Shown here: piece by piece, positions 54,100 through 64,000 of the stretch
Layout: the number at the start of each line of letters is the position of its first letter
Position numbering within the stretch: position 1 is the first letter of the stretch
Assembly (NCBI GenBank): GCA_033064195.1
Contig: JARBJD010000162.1
Location: forward strand, 1-64,000
Length of the DNA: 64,000 nucleotides
Source: Blattamonas nauphoetae
Lineage: Eukaryota; Preaxostyla; Oxymonadida
Direction: 5' to 3'
Position numbers and translations under genes: made by a program
Notes under the pieces: generated by a model
The model's database searches: none
What the model was told of the DNA's origin: nothing
The model's input: only the letters and a program-made list of their open reading frames with translations

Positions 54100-55432
54100 A
54101 TGAAGATCTACGAATATCAAATTCATGTACCTCTCTCTTTTGAAGAGTTTCCGTTCTCTCAACGGTATATTTAGATTCATTTGCCTTTATTTTGTCTATT
54201 TCTTCATCAATAGTTACATGACTGCGAAGGCTTCTACACAGAACAGTGGTGCAGGTGAAGGTGTTGAAACTCTCAAAAACGAACCATACACCAAAGATGG
54301 TGTGACTGGTGTCTATACCTTTAAAGTGTCTATCTTTATTCTCCTTCTTCACCTCCATCTTCATCAAGCGTCTCCACATCGCGTCAAAAGTCCCGAAGTT
54401 CATCCGTGCCTTCCTCCCGAAAGATGCCATGATCCTTGAAGAAGAGTGTTGGAACGCCTTTCCATTTACTAAAACAACGTATAAAAACGTGTGGTTGAAG
54501 GATCGCTTCGAAATGACAACCACTACTCGTCATGTCCGCGGAGTAAGCACATTGGAGAATGTATCCTAGTTATCCTTTCCTTACCCGTCCACAATTCTCT
54601 TGTTTTATTCAGGCAGTCGACCTTCCACCACAGGAACTCAAAATCCGCAGAATTGAAGTCGCCGATATCGCCGAGCCTATCGTATCTTTCCCTCTTCACC
54701 TTCTCATCATGATTTTCCAGAAAAAGACCAAAGAATACACATCATCAGAAGATGCGACAGTCTTCCACTCCGAAAAATCTGGACGCGGTCCTCTGACTGT
54801 AGGCTGGTGGAAGCCCGAAAACAACACAAAAAAGAAGGAAGAAACACCGGCCCCAGCGCCAGCTGAAGAGGCACCTGCATCGGAAGAGAAGAAAGAGCAA
54901 GAGGGCGCCGATGAAGAACCGAAACCTGCACCTGTCGAAGATGACACCATTCTCCCTGTCACAACTGCCCATAAAGTGGTCAAAATCATTTTTAAAGTTT
55001 TCGGCTTTCAAACTCTCGTCGAGAACTACGTCTTCAATCTTTGCAGGAACATTTTTACGGGTGCTCTTCGTCAACAGTTTTGCTGGATGGATGAGTGGTA
55101 CGGATGGACTGAGGAAGAATTGCGTGCATTTGAAGCAGAACAACTCAGAATTCAACAAGAAGTTTCCTTCATTTTTCTTTAATCGACTTCCTCAGCGACT
55201 GAAAGAAGAAAAGAAAGAAGTTACGGACGATGATGATGATGATGTGCCTGAAGCTGGTGATACCGTCAGTGAAAAGAAGGCCCCTCCCCCTCCACCACCA
55301 TCGCAGCCTGATGAAGTTAAGGAGACACCTGAAGCGCCAGTGTCTGCTGAGGATGAAAAGAAAGAGGATGAGAAAACCGAAGAGAAAGGGGAGGAAGTGA
55401 AGACAGAAACAAGTGAAGCGACAACAGAGTAA
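54100..55432 (+). CDS. PITP: Phosphatidylinositol transfer protein, class I (START-like)
   Basis: Six exons fit, with introns at 54165-54213, 54326-54368, 54561-54612, 54682-54720 and 55162-55195. The start is KIYEYQIHVPLSFEEF. The PITP core reads SQRYMTAKASTQNSGAGEG, IASKVPKFIRAFLPKDA, EEECWNAFPFTKTTY and SGRGPL, then FCWMDEWYGWTEEELRAFE. Class I PITPs move PI and PC between membranes. Two additions are unusual: a roughly 45-residue Ala/Pro/Glu-rich insert after SGRGPLTVGWWKP, and a long acidic tail with PPPPPP after the last helix. Confidence 0.88.
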
Positions 55433-55631
55433 GCTGAAATCTATTTTTTCACTCACCAGTCTTGATTGTGAAGTTGGAGGTCTGTGGCCGTCCGGCGCTA
55501 AAAATTCATTTCATTCACTTTCAAACCAATGAAGATCTTTTCTCTTATCATGTCCAAGAAAAAAGAATTACAGGTGTGAAGTGAGCAAATGAAGAAACAG
55601 AAGAGGTAGATCAAATGATATTTGCTGAGAT

Positions 55632-56193
55632 CTATTGCTCGGAAAGTTCGTCGAGTTGTCTGACTCGATTCATGATGACACTTCTGCTAGTCTCCTGAAT
55701 TTCACCTGCCAGAAACAATTCATCGATGATAATATAAAGCTGAGGAGAGATGACACATAAATCAGGAGGAAACCTTGTAGAAACAGTAAACAAGGTCCAG
55801 CTCGCAGACAGTGCCAAAATAATCATCAAGGCATTCCACGAAGAGATGGATAATTTCATTATAGGCCATTTCATTGTCATTTCCATCAATTGCAATGATA
55901 AAATAGAGACCAGCGTATCGACGGACGATCAGTTTGTTATTTTTGTCCTGAAGTTGATAATCCGGAGAAAAAAAGATGGAGTTGCACAAAACAGAACATG
56001 TTGAGTAAAAGTTCAATGAACATTTATGGAGGTAGCAAACTTCGATAAAATGCGTGTGGTCACGATTCCGGTTCACAATTGTCTTAAGTGTTTGTGTTTC
56101 AAGGACACGCTTTTCTTCATCATCATAGGGCGTATAGTATTTGCGGAAGCGAATCTTTTGTTGTTTGTTGATGAGATAGAAGTAGTGTATCAT
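55632..56193 (-). CDS. Adaptor-complex sigma subunit, AP-4-like
   Basis: Exons 56193-56041, 55947-55774 and 55739-55632 (introns 93 and 34 nt) give a typical 144-residue sigma adaptin. It starts MIHYFYLINKQQKIRFRKYY. Then come RRYAGLYFIIAIDGNDNEMA, FVECLDDYFGTVCELDLVYCF and IIIDELFLAGEIQETS. VNKQG/YINKQQ at the start and the ENEMA-type segment look most like sigma-4, but GEIQETS resembles sigma-2. The sigma chain is part of the cargo-binding core of clathrin-type coats. The AP number is uncertain. Confidence 0.8.
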
Positions 56194-56268
56194 CGATCTG
56201 GCCCATCAATAAGGCGGTGAATTCAAGAAGATTTGACAAACGTATATTTGCAACAAAAGATGAAATGA

Positions 56269-57720
56269 CTAAAGAGTATTTGTTGTAAACGCCACACGGA
56301 TCGTGCTTCCGTCCAGTTCTGAGTTATGAAGCAGAGCAACGACCATGATAGCATCATCCACAGTTTTCATCTGAGCCAGACCACTGAGTTTGCCGTTTTG
56401 GAGATAGACACGTGCGCCGACAACAGTACCAGTGGTGCTGAGATGATTTATGAGCGACACAGTTGTTGTTGAATCAGAAAGACGACTGATGAAGACGGTG
56501 TCGTTTGGAGGGTAGTGGGATTTGGTGAAGAGAGATGACTGAGCGGAGAAGCGGTTACTTGAAGAAGATTCATAAATTGCTATATTTGAATCGAGAGGAT
56601 CATCGGTTCGATTTATTCTGGAGATACGTGCCATCTCGCAAGTCCACGTTCGCCCAAAGATGTGCAAACCGTCGATATTCCGTGCAGCTTCTTGAGCACT
56701 AGTTGGACTGGAAAATTCAATGAAGGCAGTATCGTTCTGCCTGGTCAAGGCCTTGATGCAGTTGATGTAACCGTAGTTGGAAAAGATATTAAAGAGATGA
56801 TCGAGAGTGAGAGAATCAGAAGGATAATTCTTAAGAATAACAACAGGTGTGTTGGTTTGAGTCCCGTATCCAGTTCGACTTCGTGACCCAATTGATGATT
56901 GTCGATTTGAGATTTGAGTAGGGAAGCTTGGGAAGGCACCAAAAGTCGACTTCTGGGCACGTGGTTGAGAGTAAGATTGTTGAACTGCTGTGAAATCCCA
57001 TTGCTTGTCAGATGGGTTGGGAACTGTGATATTGTCTTGACTGCTGTATTCGAAGATGATTGTGCATGCGTTATCAAATATATTCTGCCCATTCAACTGT
57101 CTCATCGCATTAGTTGCACATTCTATCGAACTGAATTGAATGAGTGCATTGAGTCCATTTTTATTCTCAAAAATAATGATCTTTTCGACTGTTCCAATCG
57201 GAGAGGTATCAAATGGTGAACAGAGCTTTGACAGTGTATCGACGGTCACGGGATATCGAACATTTGTGATTGATGCTTTCAGAATTCTGTTTGGTGGTTG
57301 GGCTGTTGACAACTGGTAAGTTGGGTCAAGAATAGTTCGATGATTGGAGAACTCAGGATAAACAGTCGTGCGCCTATTGTTGAAGATATTGGAATAATAC
57401 AGAAAACATAGTCAGGAAGAAAAGCGTCCGACCCGATATGTGGAGGATAGGCCTTGTATGAGTTCAAGAAGTTGACGGCATTGCTCGTATGTGAAAATTC
57501 AACGAGGGCCTGATCTTTCTCTCTAAGCATCTTTATATGTACAATAGTTCCAAAATTCTCCATTAGACGAACTAAATCAGTCTTTATATAGAGAAAATTG
57601 AAATTGGCAATTTCACACCTCTTGAATCTCTTCTGTGATGTTTCGGAAATGAATGACAGGCGAGGGAGCTGCAAGAAATCCATTTGAACGTGAACCATCG
57701 GATCTATGCCCCGTTCTCAT
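56269..57720 (-). CDS. PTB/hnRNP-L-type RNA-binding protein, multiple RRMs
   Basis: Exons 57720-57619, 57581-57433 and 57373-56269 (introns 37 and 59 nt) give about 451 residues. RRM1 reads PVIHFRNIT..., FGTIVHIKMLREKDQALVEF and ends YPEFSNHRTI, and this YxxFSNH is the PTB mark. RRM2 reads YPVTVDTLSKLCSPF... GLNALIQFSSIECATNAMRQLNGQNI. RRM3 (TPVVILKNYPSDSLTLDHLF) and RRM4 (PPNDTVFISRLSDSTT) follow. PTB proteins bind pyrimidine tracts and control splicing and mRNA fate. It starts about 100 bp from the nested transposon. Confidence 0.8.
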
Positions 57721-57816
57721 GTTGTGCTGATCGAGAAAAATTGATTGCAGGACGATCGATCTTTCACATTAAAGAGATGGTTTGCATCCGTTTCTGGATA
57801 TTAGCATCAAATTAAT

Positions 57817-57825
57817 GCAACATTT
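57817..57825. repeat. Left 9-bp target-site duplication
   Basis: GCAACATTT, identical to 61895-61903. Confidence 0.8.
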
Positions 57826-57851
57826 GGCACGAGTGGACTTTCTGGGCCAAA
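57826..57851. repeat. Left terminal inverted repeat of the outer transposon
   Basis: Matches the reverse complement of 61869-61894 at 24 of 26 positions. Confidence 0.8.
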
Positions 57852-58285
57852 GGTGATCGAGGTGTGTTGTGACATTGTAGTTCATCGAGGCTATTCTCTC
57901 ATAATAAATTGTCCAATATGGATGTGAACACGTTTTCTTTTCAAAATGTTGAGAATACTGTCGAGATCGTCTCAGAGAATGTCACGATCATTCGATCGTG
58001 TTTGATGAGGTCGATCGGCGAACTATATCACTTCATCTTTACGCTTTCTTGATTCATTTCAACTTTATGTCTCGTATTTTCTTACAATTTTTCAAAACAT
58101 AGCGATTGATCATGATGTATCGTGAAGTGACAATCTACTGCAGTTCTCCCTTCAAGACACCAATTTTTTGGAAGTGAACGTTAGTCTGTCAAAAACCCGG
58201 GACACTTGTCCTAAAAATGGGTTGCTCAATTTCTTTGGAAAAAAAGAGGATAGTATGACACTTAACACCATATTTAAGAGAACTT

Positions 58286-59740
58286 TTGGACGAAATATCA
58301 CCATTTAAACACAAAATCCCATCACTTTCATTTTTCATATTGGATCGAACCATCTTTTTTTTATGGAATTACCAATTACCAAACAGAAGCGCGAAGTGTC
58401 GACGGAGGAGTTCCAGAAGCTTCTGGACGACGACACAACGTCGTATGGTTCTCCTCAGGAACGGATCTATTCAGTGGCGACACGAGAGAACATCATGCCA
58501 TCGAGTCTGTTCAAATCCAACATCATTACACATTCTTCTTATTATCGCGCTGCCGACGCAAAGAAAAAACAGATCCATTGGTCAAACAGGAAGACCACCC
58601 AAATTAAATGCAACTTTGCGACTGGAACTCCGCGAATTTTCTGCTGAAAGAGCAATGAATGGGCAGCATTTGAAGGCCGCTGATATCCGTTGCAAGGTAT
58701 TTTTTGCCCCGGTTCAATTCCCGCAGGCGATAACTCTAATAAATCCAGGAGTTCCTATCGACCAAATGATCAATTCCGTCTCAAGAACTTGGCCCTACAA
58801 TTTTATTAAACAGGACCCAGAACTTTCAATGTTAACTCCTTATTCGTACCCACTCGGAAGAATCATTCATTGCACAAAGCGCTGCATCCAACCATTTTTT
58901 GAAAAAGTAATCAAACAACACGAACAGTTCAAGTATCCGCCGCAACTAATCTTTAATTTAGACGAGATGTACATGACGATTGACCATCCACAGCAGGAGG
59001 GTCGGGTCACAGTGAAGGATGCCCCCAAGCCTGTTGCCCTCGAGCCTGTCCTCCCTCCTCGAACTTCTGCGCTCCTCCTTGTCTCTGCGGATGGCGTTTC
59101 GTACCCCACTCTACTCTCCATTCCTAGCAAAAAGATACCCGACGAATACGCCCTCCTCCAATGCGACTCCATTATTGTGTATCCAGATTGCAATTTTTCT
59201 GTAAAAGTTAATTTTGAGACTGTATTTGAACAACAAATCATACCTTCGATCCTTCGCAGAAGACAACAGATTGGCCTTCCACTCGCCCACTGCCTCCTCC
59301 AGATGGATATGCTCGCCGCCCACGTTTCTGAAAAAGTTTTGAAAAACGCAAAGGACAACCTTATTGATTTGATGTTCCCTCCCTCCCACACCACCTCTGT
59401 TCTCCAACCTCTCGATGCCTATGTGAACGCAAACTTGAAACAAAAATTGAAATTCATACCAGCAGAAATGACAATCGACAACTCGGTCGAAAGTCATCGC
59501 AAAATTTTTTGTCAAAACCTACTCGACGGTCTCCACGAGGCATTGAAGCCCGCCACCATTAGAGCGAGCTTCCGTGATACCGGAATGTTTCCGGTGAATC
59601 CTGAAATTGTATTAAAAAAACTTCCAGAAACGTACCTAGAAAATATCCAACCATCGGCAGCTCTCCTTGATCCAGCATCGCCATCCTTCTCTGGCCGCAT
59701 TGAGGTGTCGTCGGATGATTTGTCAGATTTGTTCCTGTAA
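58286..59740 (+). pseudogene. pogo/Tc1-type DDE transposase with a frameshift
   Basis: The catalytic half is in one long frame: FNLDEMYM (first Asp), LLQMDMLAAHV (second Asp), and FPPSHTTSVLQPLDAY (third, Asp, 35 residues after the second). TTSVLQPLD is typical of pogo/Tigger and CENP-B relatives. The true N-terminus, MELPITKQKREVSTEEFQKL, starts at 58363 in another frame. The two frames meet near an A-rich run at about 58560-58570, so a one- or two-base indel has broken the gene. As an open frame, the long ORF (484 codons from 58286) has a non-homologous start. Confidence 0.75.
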
Positions 59741-60080
59741 ATTACATTTCATTTTGTATTGCTGAGGTGAAAGGGCGGTTTCATTCTTTATTGCTGTAGT
59801 GTGAGGAGAAAAATGAATCTGGTGTGGACCAGCTTCCCCAACGCGAGCATGTGCTGTTTGTCTCATCCACTTCGTCAGCGCCAATCGCCATGTCGTAGCT
59901 CGCGCTGAATGATTGCGCCATATGCGGGAAACTTATCGACGAGCTCTGCTATGACCCATCTTTGACTGGCCATGAAAGAGGTCGGATTGGTGTGGCGGTG
60001 GCAGGTTCCACCTTATCGTCGTCAATCACAAGCCAGGGCTTTTCCATCTCCAATTCGATCTACACTGCTTTTCTATTCAT

Positions 60081-61205
60081 TTCCTATATCCGAAAACTGC
60101 GCTTGAACGAATCCTTCTTCGACATTCGCTCCCAATACGCCTGTCTTTCTTTCGCCTTCTCAGCACGTCGTGACATGAGCCCTTGCAATTCTTTTTCCAT
60201 TTTGGCAATCATCTGTGCGGAATGAAGTCCATCCGGTTCAAGTTCGTCATTTTGGATAACCGTACTCTCTACGATGGAGTCGAAATGAAGATCGCGAAAT
60301 ATCTTGGTATGGGTGGATGGGGGAACTATGAAGTGTGGGTCAGGTTCTTTGCCAACACTGTACGGGAGGAGGCTGAGATCAGACTGAGAAACGAGAGAAA
60401 AGGAATAGTTATGAAGTCAGATTGGTCAAGAAGCAGAGTGGCATACACAAGGTTCTTCTGGTGTGTGTCTGACAATCAAAGCAACCACTTCAGGCTCATT
60501 CACAGAATTGTCTGGGTTAACAATCATGCAACTCGGCACATCCGGCAGTTTATGAGGAAACGCCAATGTTGTGATCAACAGTGGGTTCGGTATATTTCCT
60601 GTCCGCTGTTCCTCCAAAACCTCGCTGGCAGTTCTATACAGCTCATACGTGACGTTCGGATCAGAAAGAACGAACGGCACGTCAGCTGTTTTCGGTTTGT
60701 CGACCTGGATGGGATCACGCGGCCAATACATTCGCGGAGTGATACTTCTAACTCGATTGGTTGCTGTTGAGGAAGCAGTTAACGGAATGATGCAGTGATT
60801 GTTTTTCAAATGTCTTCTTCAGGAGAGAGAGTGTTGTTTCTGTGACCATTCCTCAGGAACGATCCATCTGAACAGACCGATCCATCCGAATATCCGACTG
60901 ATTTTTGTGTTGATGTGAAGTCCTGTTATTATGCTTTCTGAGGTGATTGCACAGCGACAGCGAGAGCCTGTTAGCTGTTGAATCTCTGGCAAGAATGTCG
61001 GTAAAAAGATTAGTCATGTTCAAGTGCATGGTTGCTGACGAAATCGTGAGAAAGAGAAGTGCAGACAATTGGTGAGTCTTGGCGTTGGATATGGTCCTGG
61101 GATGTTGAATTGACGGAATAGAATGTTGATCAAAACATTGTTTGATTTTTTAAATTTTCCATCCGCACGATTTTCGATGATGACCATCTGATCAACGCAA
61201 ATCAT
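60081..61205 (-). CDS. Spliced gene of unknown family inside the inner transposon
   Basis: A consistent four-exon model runs from the ATG at 61205 to a TAG at 60081. Introns are about 31 nt near 61042-61072, about 61 nt near 60813-60873, and about 63 nt near 60381-60443. The product, about 300 residues, has no recognised domain. A mid part (LSDPNVTYELYRTASEVLEE, then NPLLITTLAFPHKLPDVPSC) and a basic helical end (MSRRAEKAKERQAYWERMSKKD) look like normal host coding sequence. It has GT-AG introns like its surroundings. It is either a gene captured by the transposon or a bystander enclosed by two unrelated ends. Confidence 0.45.
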
Positions 61206-61310
61206 TCGCCGTATGTCTCTCTCATTGTCTCTTCATCTCCTCTCTTCATTTTTGACTTCCGTCCAATTAAAGTTTCATCACACAACCTCAACAATTTTTT
61301 AAGAATAAGC

Positions 61311-61610
61311 ATGTTCTCTCGCTTTAAAAAGGTACACCTCCTCTTCTCCTCATTATTCTTAGTCTTTCTTCCAATGGACACTATCGACTCGCATTGAATC
61401 TCACTAATTGTGTGTTCTTCATTTTATTCATGATTTGCGACTTATCTTTAGGAGATAAAACCGGGACATCAGGGCTCGTCGGGTTTTAATGAATTGAAAA
61501 TGGAATACCGTGCGATGATTCAGTTATTGACGACTTCTCTGTCAAGATCGTGCACGTTAAATTTTGGACGTTCGTTTCTCTACGAATTTTTGGCATTTCA
61601 ACGATTTTGA
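61311..61610 (+). CDS. Small spliced ORF inside the inner transposon
   Basis: ATG at 61311, seven codons (MFSRFKK), a 120-nt intron 61332-61451, then 52 codons to a TGA. The product is unrecognised. It lies about 105 bp from the start of the reverse-strand spliced gene, so the two may share a promoter region. Real coding is uncertain. Confidence 0.25.
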
Positions 61611-61766
61611 CTTATATCCAATCAGAAACAAACTAATTAGTGTGAGGCATGAATTATATAGTGTATTAATGCGTATTTACGGAGATATTGAAAAAAAGGC
61701 CGTCACAAAAAATACCATTTTGCCCCGTCCCGGCTTTTTGACACGTCCCGCCTTTTTGACAGACTA

Positions 61767-61850
61767 GTGCGGCGCGTTTGGCCTAGCGGTAGCCAACCCC
61801 TCTGTCGACTGTTGTGCTCGGGGTTCGACTCCCGCCGAGCACAACTTTTT
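61767..61850 (+). ncRNA. tRNA-like Pol III unit, probably decayed
   Basis: TGGCCTAGCGG at 61779-61789 matches a tRNA A box, and GGTTCGACTCC at 61822-61832 matches a B box exactly. A T6 run at 61845-61850 would stop Pol III. An 8-bp hairpin (GTGCTCGG with CCGAGCAC) surrounds the B box. No proper cloverleaf forms: the 5' acceptor strand GTGCGGC does not pair with CGAGCAC along its length, and no anticodon stem fits. It may be a decayed tRNA or a tRNA-derived SINE head. Confidence 0.35.
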
Positions 61851-61868
61851 TGCCACTACTTAGAGTTT

Positions 61869-61894
61869 TTTGGCCCAGAAAGTCCACCCTTGCC
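61869..61894. repeat. Right terminal inverted repeat of the outer transposon
   Basis: Ends GTCCACCCTTGCC, then the 9-bp duplication. Confidence 0.8.
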
Positions 61895-61903
61895 GCAACA
61901 TTT
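61895..61903. repeat. Right 9-bp target-site duplication
   Basis: GCAACATTT, identical to 57817-57825. Confidence 0.8.
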
Positions 61904-61928
61904 TATGAAAAGAAAGACGAAATGAAGA

Positions 61929-62941
61929 CTATCCATCACCATACATCGCTCGTTTATTAATGAAGTACGCGCCTGTGTCCTGTTCGGGGAGAGAGTTGAT
62001 CGACACACCATCAATCTCTTCTATATTAGCGAACAAGCGAATTTTGTCATATCCAGCGTGCTGAATATCACCGTTCCTTCGAAGATCCAGAATTTTGATA
62101 GTGTTTCGAAGAGGCGAGATGAACAAGGCTTCAATTCCTTCGTCACTCACCCGTCCGTTTCCCAACACAATCTTCTCCAGTTGTCTGCATTGTCCGTTTG
62201 CTAGAGTCGTTAGTGTTTCGTTTGTCGCAAATTCTGGGCAAAATTCAGCAATCAGTTCCTTCAATTGCTTTCCATGTTCAGTGATTGATGCAGCAAGCTC
62301 TGAGGTCACTCTTGGGCAGAGGGTGATGTCCAATGTTTCAAGATGCTCACATTTTTTCAAGATTTCAGCGACTCCCTCGTTTGAGAAGTTCAGGTTGTCT
62401 CCGAGACAAATCCATTTCAAATTTTGCAGTTTCGAGATGGAAAAAAGAGCTATGAGCGAAAGAATGAAGAGAGTTCGTGGTCAAGGAGACAACAGGCAAG
62501 GGAAAAGGGAATTTGGAGATGAATGAGAAGAGATTTGAGACCAGTATCAGTTAGTGTTAAGCAATTCCACAGTTTGAGTTTTGTGATATGAGGGCATTTC
62601 TCAACTAGAAACTCGATAAGATCATCAGTTAGATATCTCGAGTGTGATATATTGACATCAGAAAGGTTGGGATACGCTGTGAGTGGAGGGGAAAAAGATA
62701 AGGACAAAAATCATCATCAAAATGATGGACCATGGTAAATAGTCACACTGCTGACTAATGTTCGGAAATTGTCCTTTTCTTCAGGTGATGTGACACAGAT
62801 TGGTGGTGTGGTGACCGCATTGGCTCGGATGAGTTCTCGCATCTTTTTGTTTAAAATTGCGAGCGAAAATAGCCCTTGATCAGGGAGATATGATGCAACA
62901 TGTAGCAAGATGGGATCTGGGAGGTCCAGAAGTGACTTCAT
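61929..62941 (-). CDS. F-box protein with leucine-rich repeats (FBXL-like)
   Basis: Exons 62941-62731, 62676-62491 and 62449-61929 fit (introns 54 and 41 nt). The product has about 306 residues. The start (SLLDLPDPILLHVASYLPDQGLFSLAILNKKM) is an F-box, which docks to Skp1. Leucine-rich repeats of the cysteine-containing FBXL type follow: CPHITKLKLWNCLTLTDTGL, CEHLETLDITLCPRVTSEL, and NTIKILDLRRNGDIQHAG. F-box/LRR proteins choose substrates for SCF ubiquitin ligases. The LRR part is short. Confidence 0.75.
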
Positions 62942-63120
62942 CTTCGATCGACCCAGGAAGTCATGCCGAATAAAAATTGACAGTGATGAACAGCAAAAGA
63001 GTCTTATGAAAAAAGAAACACATCTTCAAAATCCATCCGCGAATGATTTAGAAATGATTCCTTCACCATGAAATGAGTGAATCAGGCAAAAAAAGTAGTT
63101 TGTTATTCAGAAAAGAAGAC

Positions 63121-64000
63121 TCACTTAGCCGCAACAATATCGTCGATTCGAAGGATCTGTCGGACTGTCTCTGTGGCAAGTGTGACTGCGCTTAATGTTA
63201 CAAGAAGGGGCTGCACCACCTTCGACTCCACCATGTTCCCGATCGAGTTGGTACGGATATTCACGCCATAGTGTTTGTTGGCAAATAACTCTTCTGGAGT
63301 GAGGTCCTTTCCATCCTCCGACTTTGTCTGAGCATGCTTTGCGCGGAGTTGAGTCATCATTTGGATGGGGTTCAGACCAGCGTTCTCAGCGAGGGTGAGT
63401 GGAACCTGCTCGAGAGCTTCAGCAAATGCGCGGACACCAATTGGATCAAGACCGTCGGGGTGAGCATCTTTGGAGTTTTCGGCAGAGAGGGAGCGAGCAA
63501 GAGCGTTGAGTTGGACAGAGAGTTCTGTTTCAGCTGCTCCACCACCAGGGAGGAGAGCACGCTTCTTAACCAATGCTCGAGCAACACAGAGAGAGTCGTG
63601 AATGGATCTATCTGTTTCTTCAAGCATCAGACTGTTCGGGCCACAGCAGAGGAGTGAAACTACTTTTCCATCAGTTTGATCAGCGTTCTTAACACCGGTG
63701 AACTTCACGTAGGAAGAGGAGCTGGATGACTGAACCTGTTCAACACGCTCACAATAGCCGAATCTGTGTGGTTCAGACACTTTTGCTTGGACAAGGTGGT
63801 CGACCGATGCGAATGGCAGGCAGTGGAGAGCTCTGCAGATAAAATCGACTTCATCTCTCTCAATATCTTCCACAACCATCACACCGAGCTTGGCAAGGTA
63901 GAAACGGCCCATTTGGTCGATTGCATCGCGGAGAATGCTCTTCTGAACAAGGAGAACGTTTGCACCGGATTCCTTCACTTTCTTGCAGATATCAATGATA
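63121..64000 (-). CDS. CCT4: Chaperonin CCT subunit delta (TCP-1 delta), 5' part outside window
   Basis: The frame runs off the window at 64000; the stop TGA is at 63121-63123. The 290 or so visible residues cover the apical, intermediate and end of the equatorial domains: NVLLVQKSILRDAIDQ, ERSIHDSLCV-like DRSIHDSLCVARALVKKRALLPGGGAAE, LAENAGLNPIQMMTQLRAKHAQ, and LTLATETVRQILRIDDIV. These match CCT4 best among the eight subunits. CCT folds actin, tubulin and WD40 proteins in the cytosol. Two short insertions (near KDAHPDGLD and SEDGKDLTPEELF) are uncommon. Confidence 0.9.
   Translation of the reverse strand, partial: IIDICKKVKESGANVLLVQKSILRDAIDQMGRFYLAKLGVMVVEDIERDEVDFICRALHCLPFASVDHLVQAKVSEPHRFGYCERVEQVQSSSSSSYVKFTGVKNADQTDGKVVSLLCCGPNSLMLEETDRSIHDSLCVARALVKKRALLPGGGAAETELSVQLNALARSLSAENSKDAHPDGLDPIGVRAFAEALEQVPLTLAENAGLNPIQMMTQLRAKHAQTKSEDGKDLTPEELFANKHYGVNIRTNSIGNMVESKVVQPLLVTLSAVTLATETVRQILRIDDIVAAK

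Larger units (their letters stand above)
58184..61764. mobile_element. Inner pogo/Tc1-type transposon with TA flanks
   Basis: The ends read TA then GTCTGTCAAAAA (58182 onward), and the same, reversed, at 61753-61766. The match then continues CCCGGGAC against GGCGGGAC. A TA dinucleotide flanks both sides (58182-58183, 61765-61766), as Tc1/mariner/pogo elements duplicate. Each end carries two diverged copies of a TGTCAAAAAnnCGGGAC unit, probably transposase-binding sites. At 3.58 kb it is longer than its transposase needs. The additional 2 kb holds a spliced gene and a small ORF. Confidence 0.7.
57826..61894. mobile_element. Outer transposon, Mutator-like by its 9-bp target duplication
   Basis: The ends are 26-bp inverted repeats (57826-57851 and 61869-61894) with two mismatches. 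Each starts GGCA and holds TGGACTTTCTGGGCCAAA. A perfect 9-bp direct repeat, GCAACATTT, flanks them at 57817-57825 and 61895-61903, which is the hallmark of an insertion. A 9-bp duplication is typical of Mutator-like elements. No Mutator transposase is seen, so this copy would be non-autonomous. Another transposon, 58184-61764, fills nearly all of it. Confidence 0.75.

Noticed and set aside
59741-60080. Short plus-strand stretch with a CxxC pair (NDCAICGKLIDELCYDP)
   Set aside because: Only half of a possible zinc-binding site, no start codon or partner cysteines, and it is interrupted nearby.
61440-61560. Possible Rab GTPase fragment (GDKTG and DDFSVKIV-like phrases)
   Set aside because: The phrases need different frames and several stops lie between; the small spliced ORF explains the stretch as well.
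61767-61850. Functional tRNA gene
   Set aside because: The acceptor and anticodon stems do not pair, so it is kept only as a tRNA-like unit.

Overview
The window looks like nuclear DNA of a small-genome protist. Genes are packed 50-500 bp apart on both strands. Most are split by very short GT-AG introns (21-120 nt), and TAA, TAG and TGA all act as stops. The proteins are plainly eukaryotic: TOP1, RPN2, CCT delta, VPS33, RABL2, Rae1, eS7, RPC4, PITP, an AP sigma chain and LZIC. Intron-rich compact genes, a flagellar RABL2 and Polinton-type DNA suggest a metamonad flagellate such as an oxymonad. That placement is inference, not something the sequence proves.

Region 1 (1-10250) is a Polinton/Maverick-like virus-derived element whose left end lies outside the window. 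It holds a broken integrase remnant, an FtsK/HerA-type packaging ATPase, two tandem related capsid-type proteins, several small virion-like proteins, and a fibre-like protein ending in a peptidase S74 domain. A T-rich motif sits directly before most of its genes. Polymerase B and a maturation protease are not seen.

Region 2 (10251-16615) is gene-poor. It contains a decayed gene fragment, an IS630/Tc1-type transposase between two 414-bp inverted repeats, and a tRNA-Arg(TCG).

Region 3 (16616-57720) is the dense host block. In order: dynactin-p24-like protein, a proline-rich frame, a RegA-like receiver-phosphodiesterase, a type I surface protein, a beta-propeller protein, a disordered protein, Rae1, eS7, a seven-TM protein, TOP1, a CENP-M-like pseudo-GTPase, RABL2, RPC4, a PROPPIN-like protein, a small gene, a cyclin, VPS33, RPN2, a small membrane protein, an RBM39-like protein, another disordered protein, LZIC, PITP, AP sigma and a PTB-like protein. 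Many lie head to head over 50-85 bp, which suggests shared promoters.

Region 4 (57826-61894) is a nested transposon. The outer unit has 26-bp terminal inverted repeats and a perfect 9-bp target duplication. The inner unit has TA flanks, a frameshifted pogo/Tc1-type transposase and what looks like a spliced passenger gene.

Region 5 (61929-64000) holds an F-box/leucine-rich-repeat protein and the C-terminal part of chaperonin CCT delta, cut by the window edge.

Exon boundaries were worked out by eye from reading frame, GT-AG ends and protein similarity. Most should be right to the base, but some first and last exons are uncertain, as noted in the entries.
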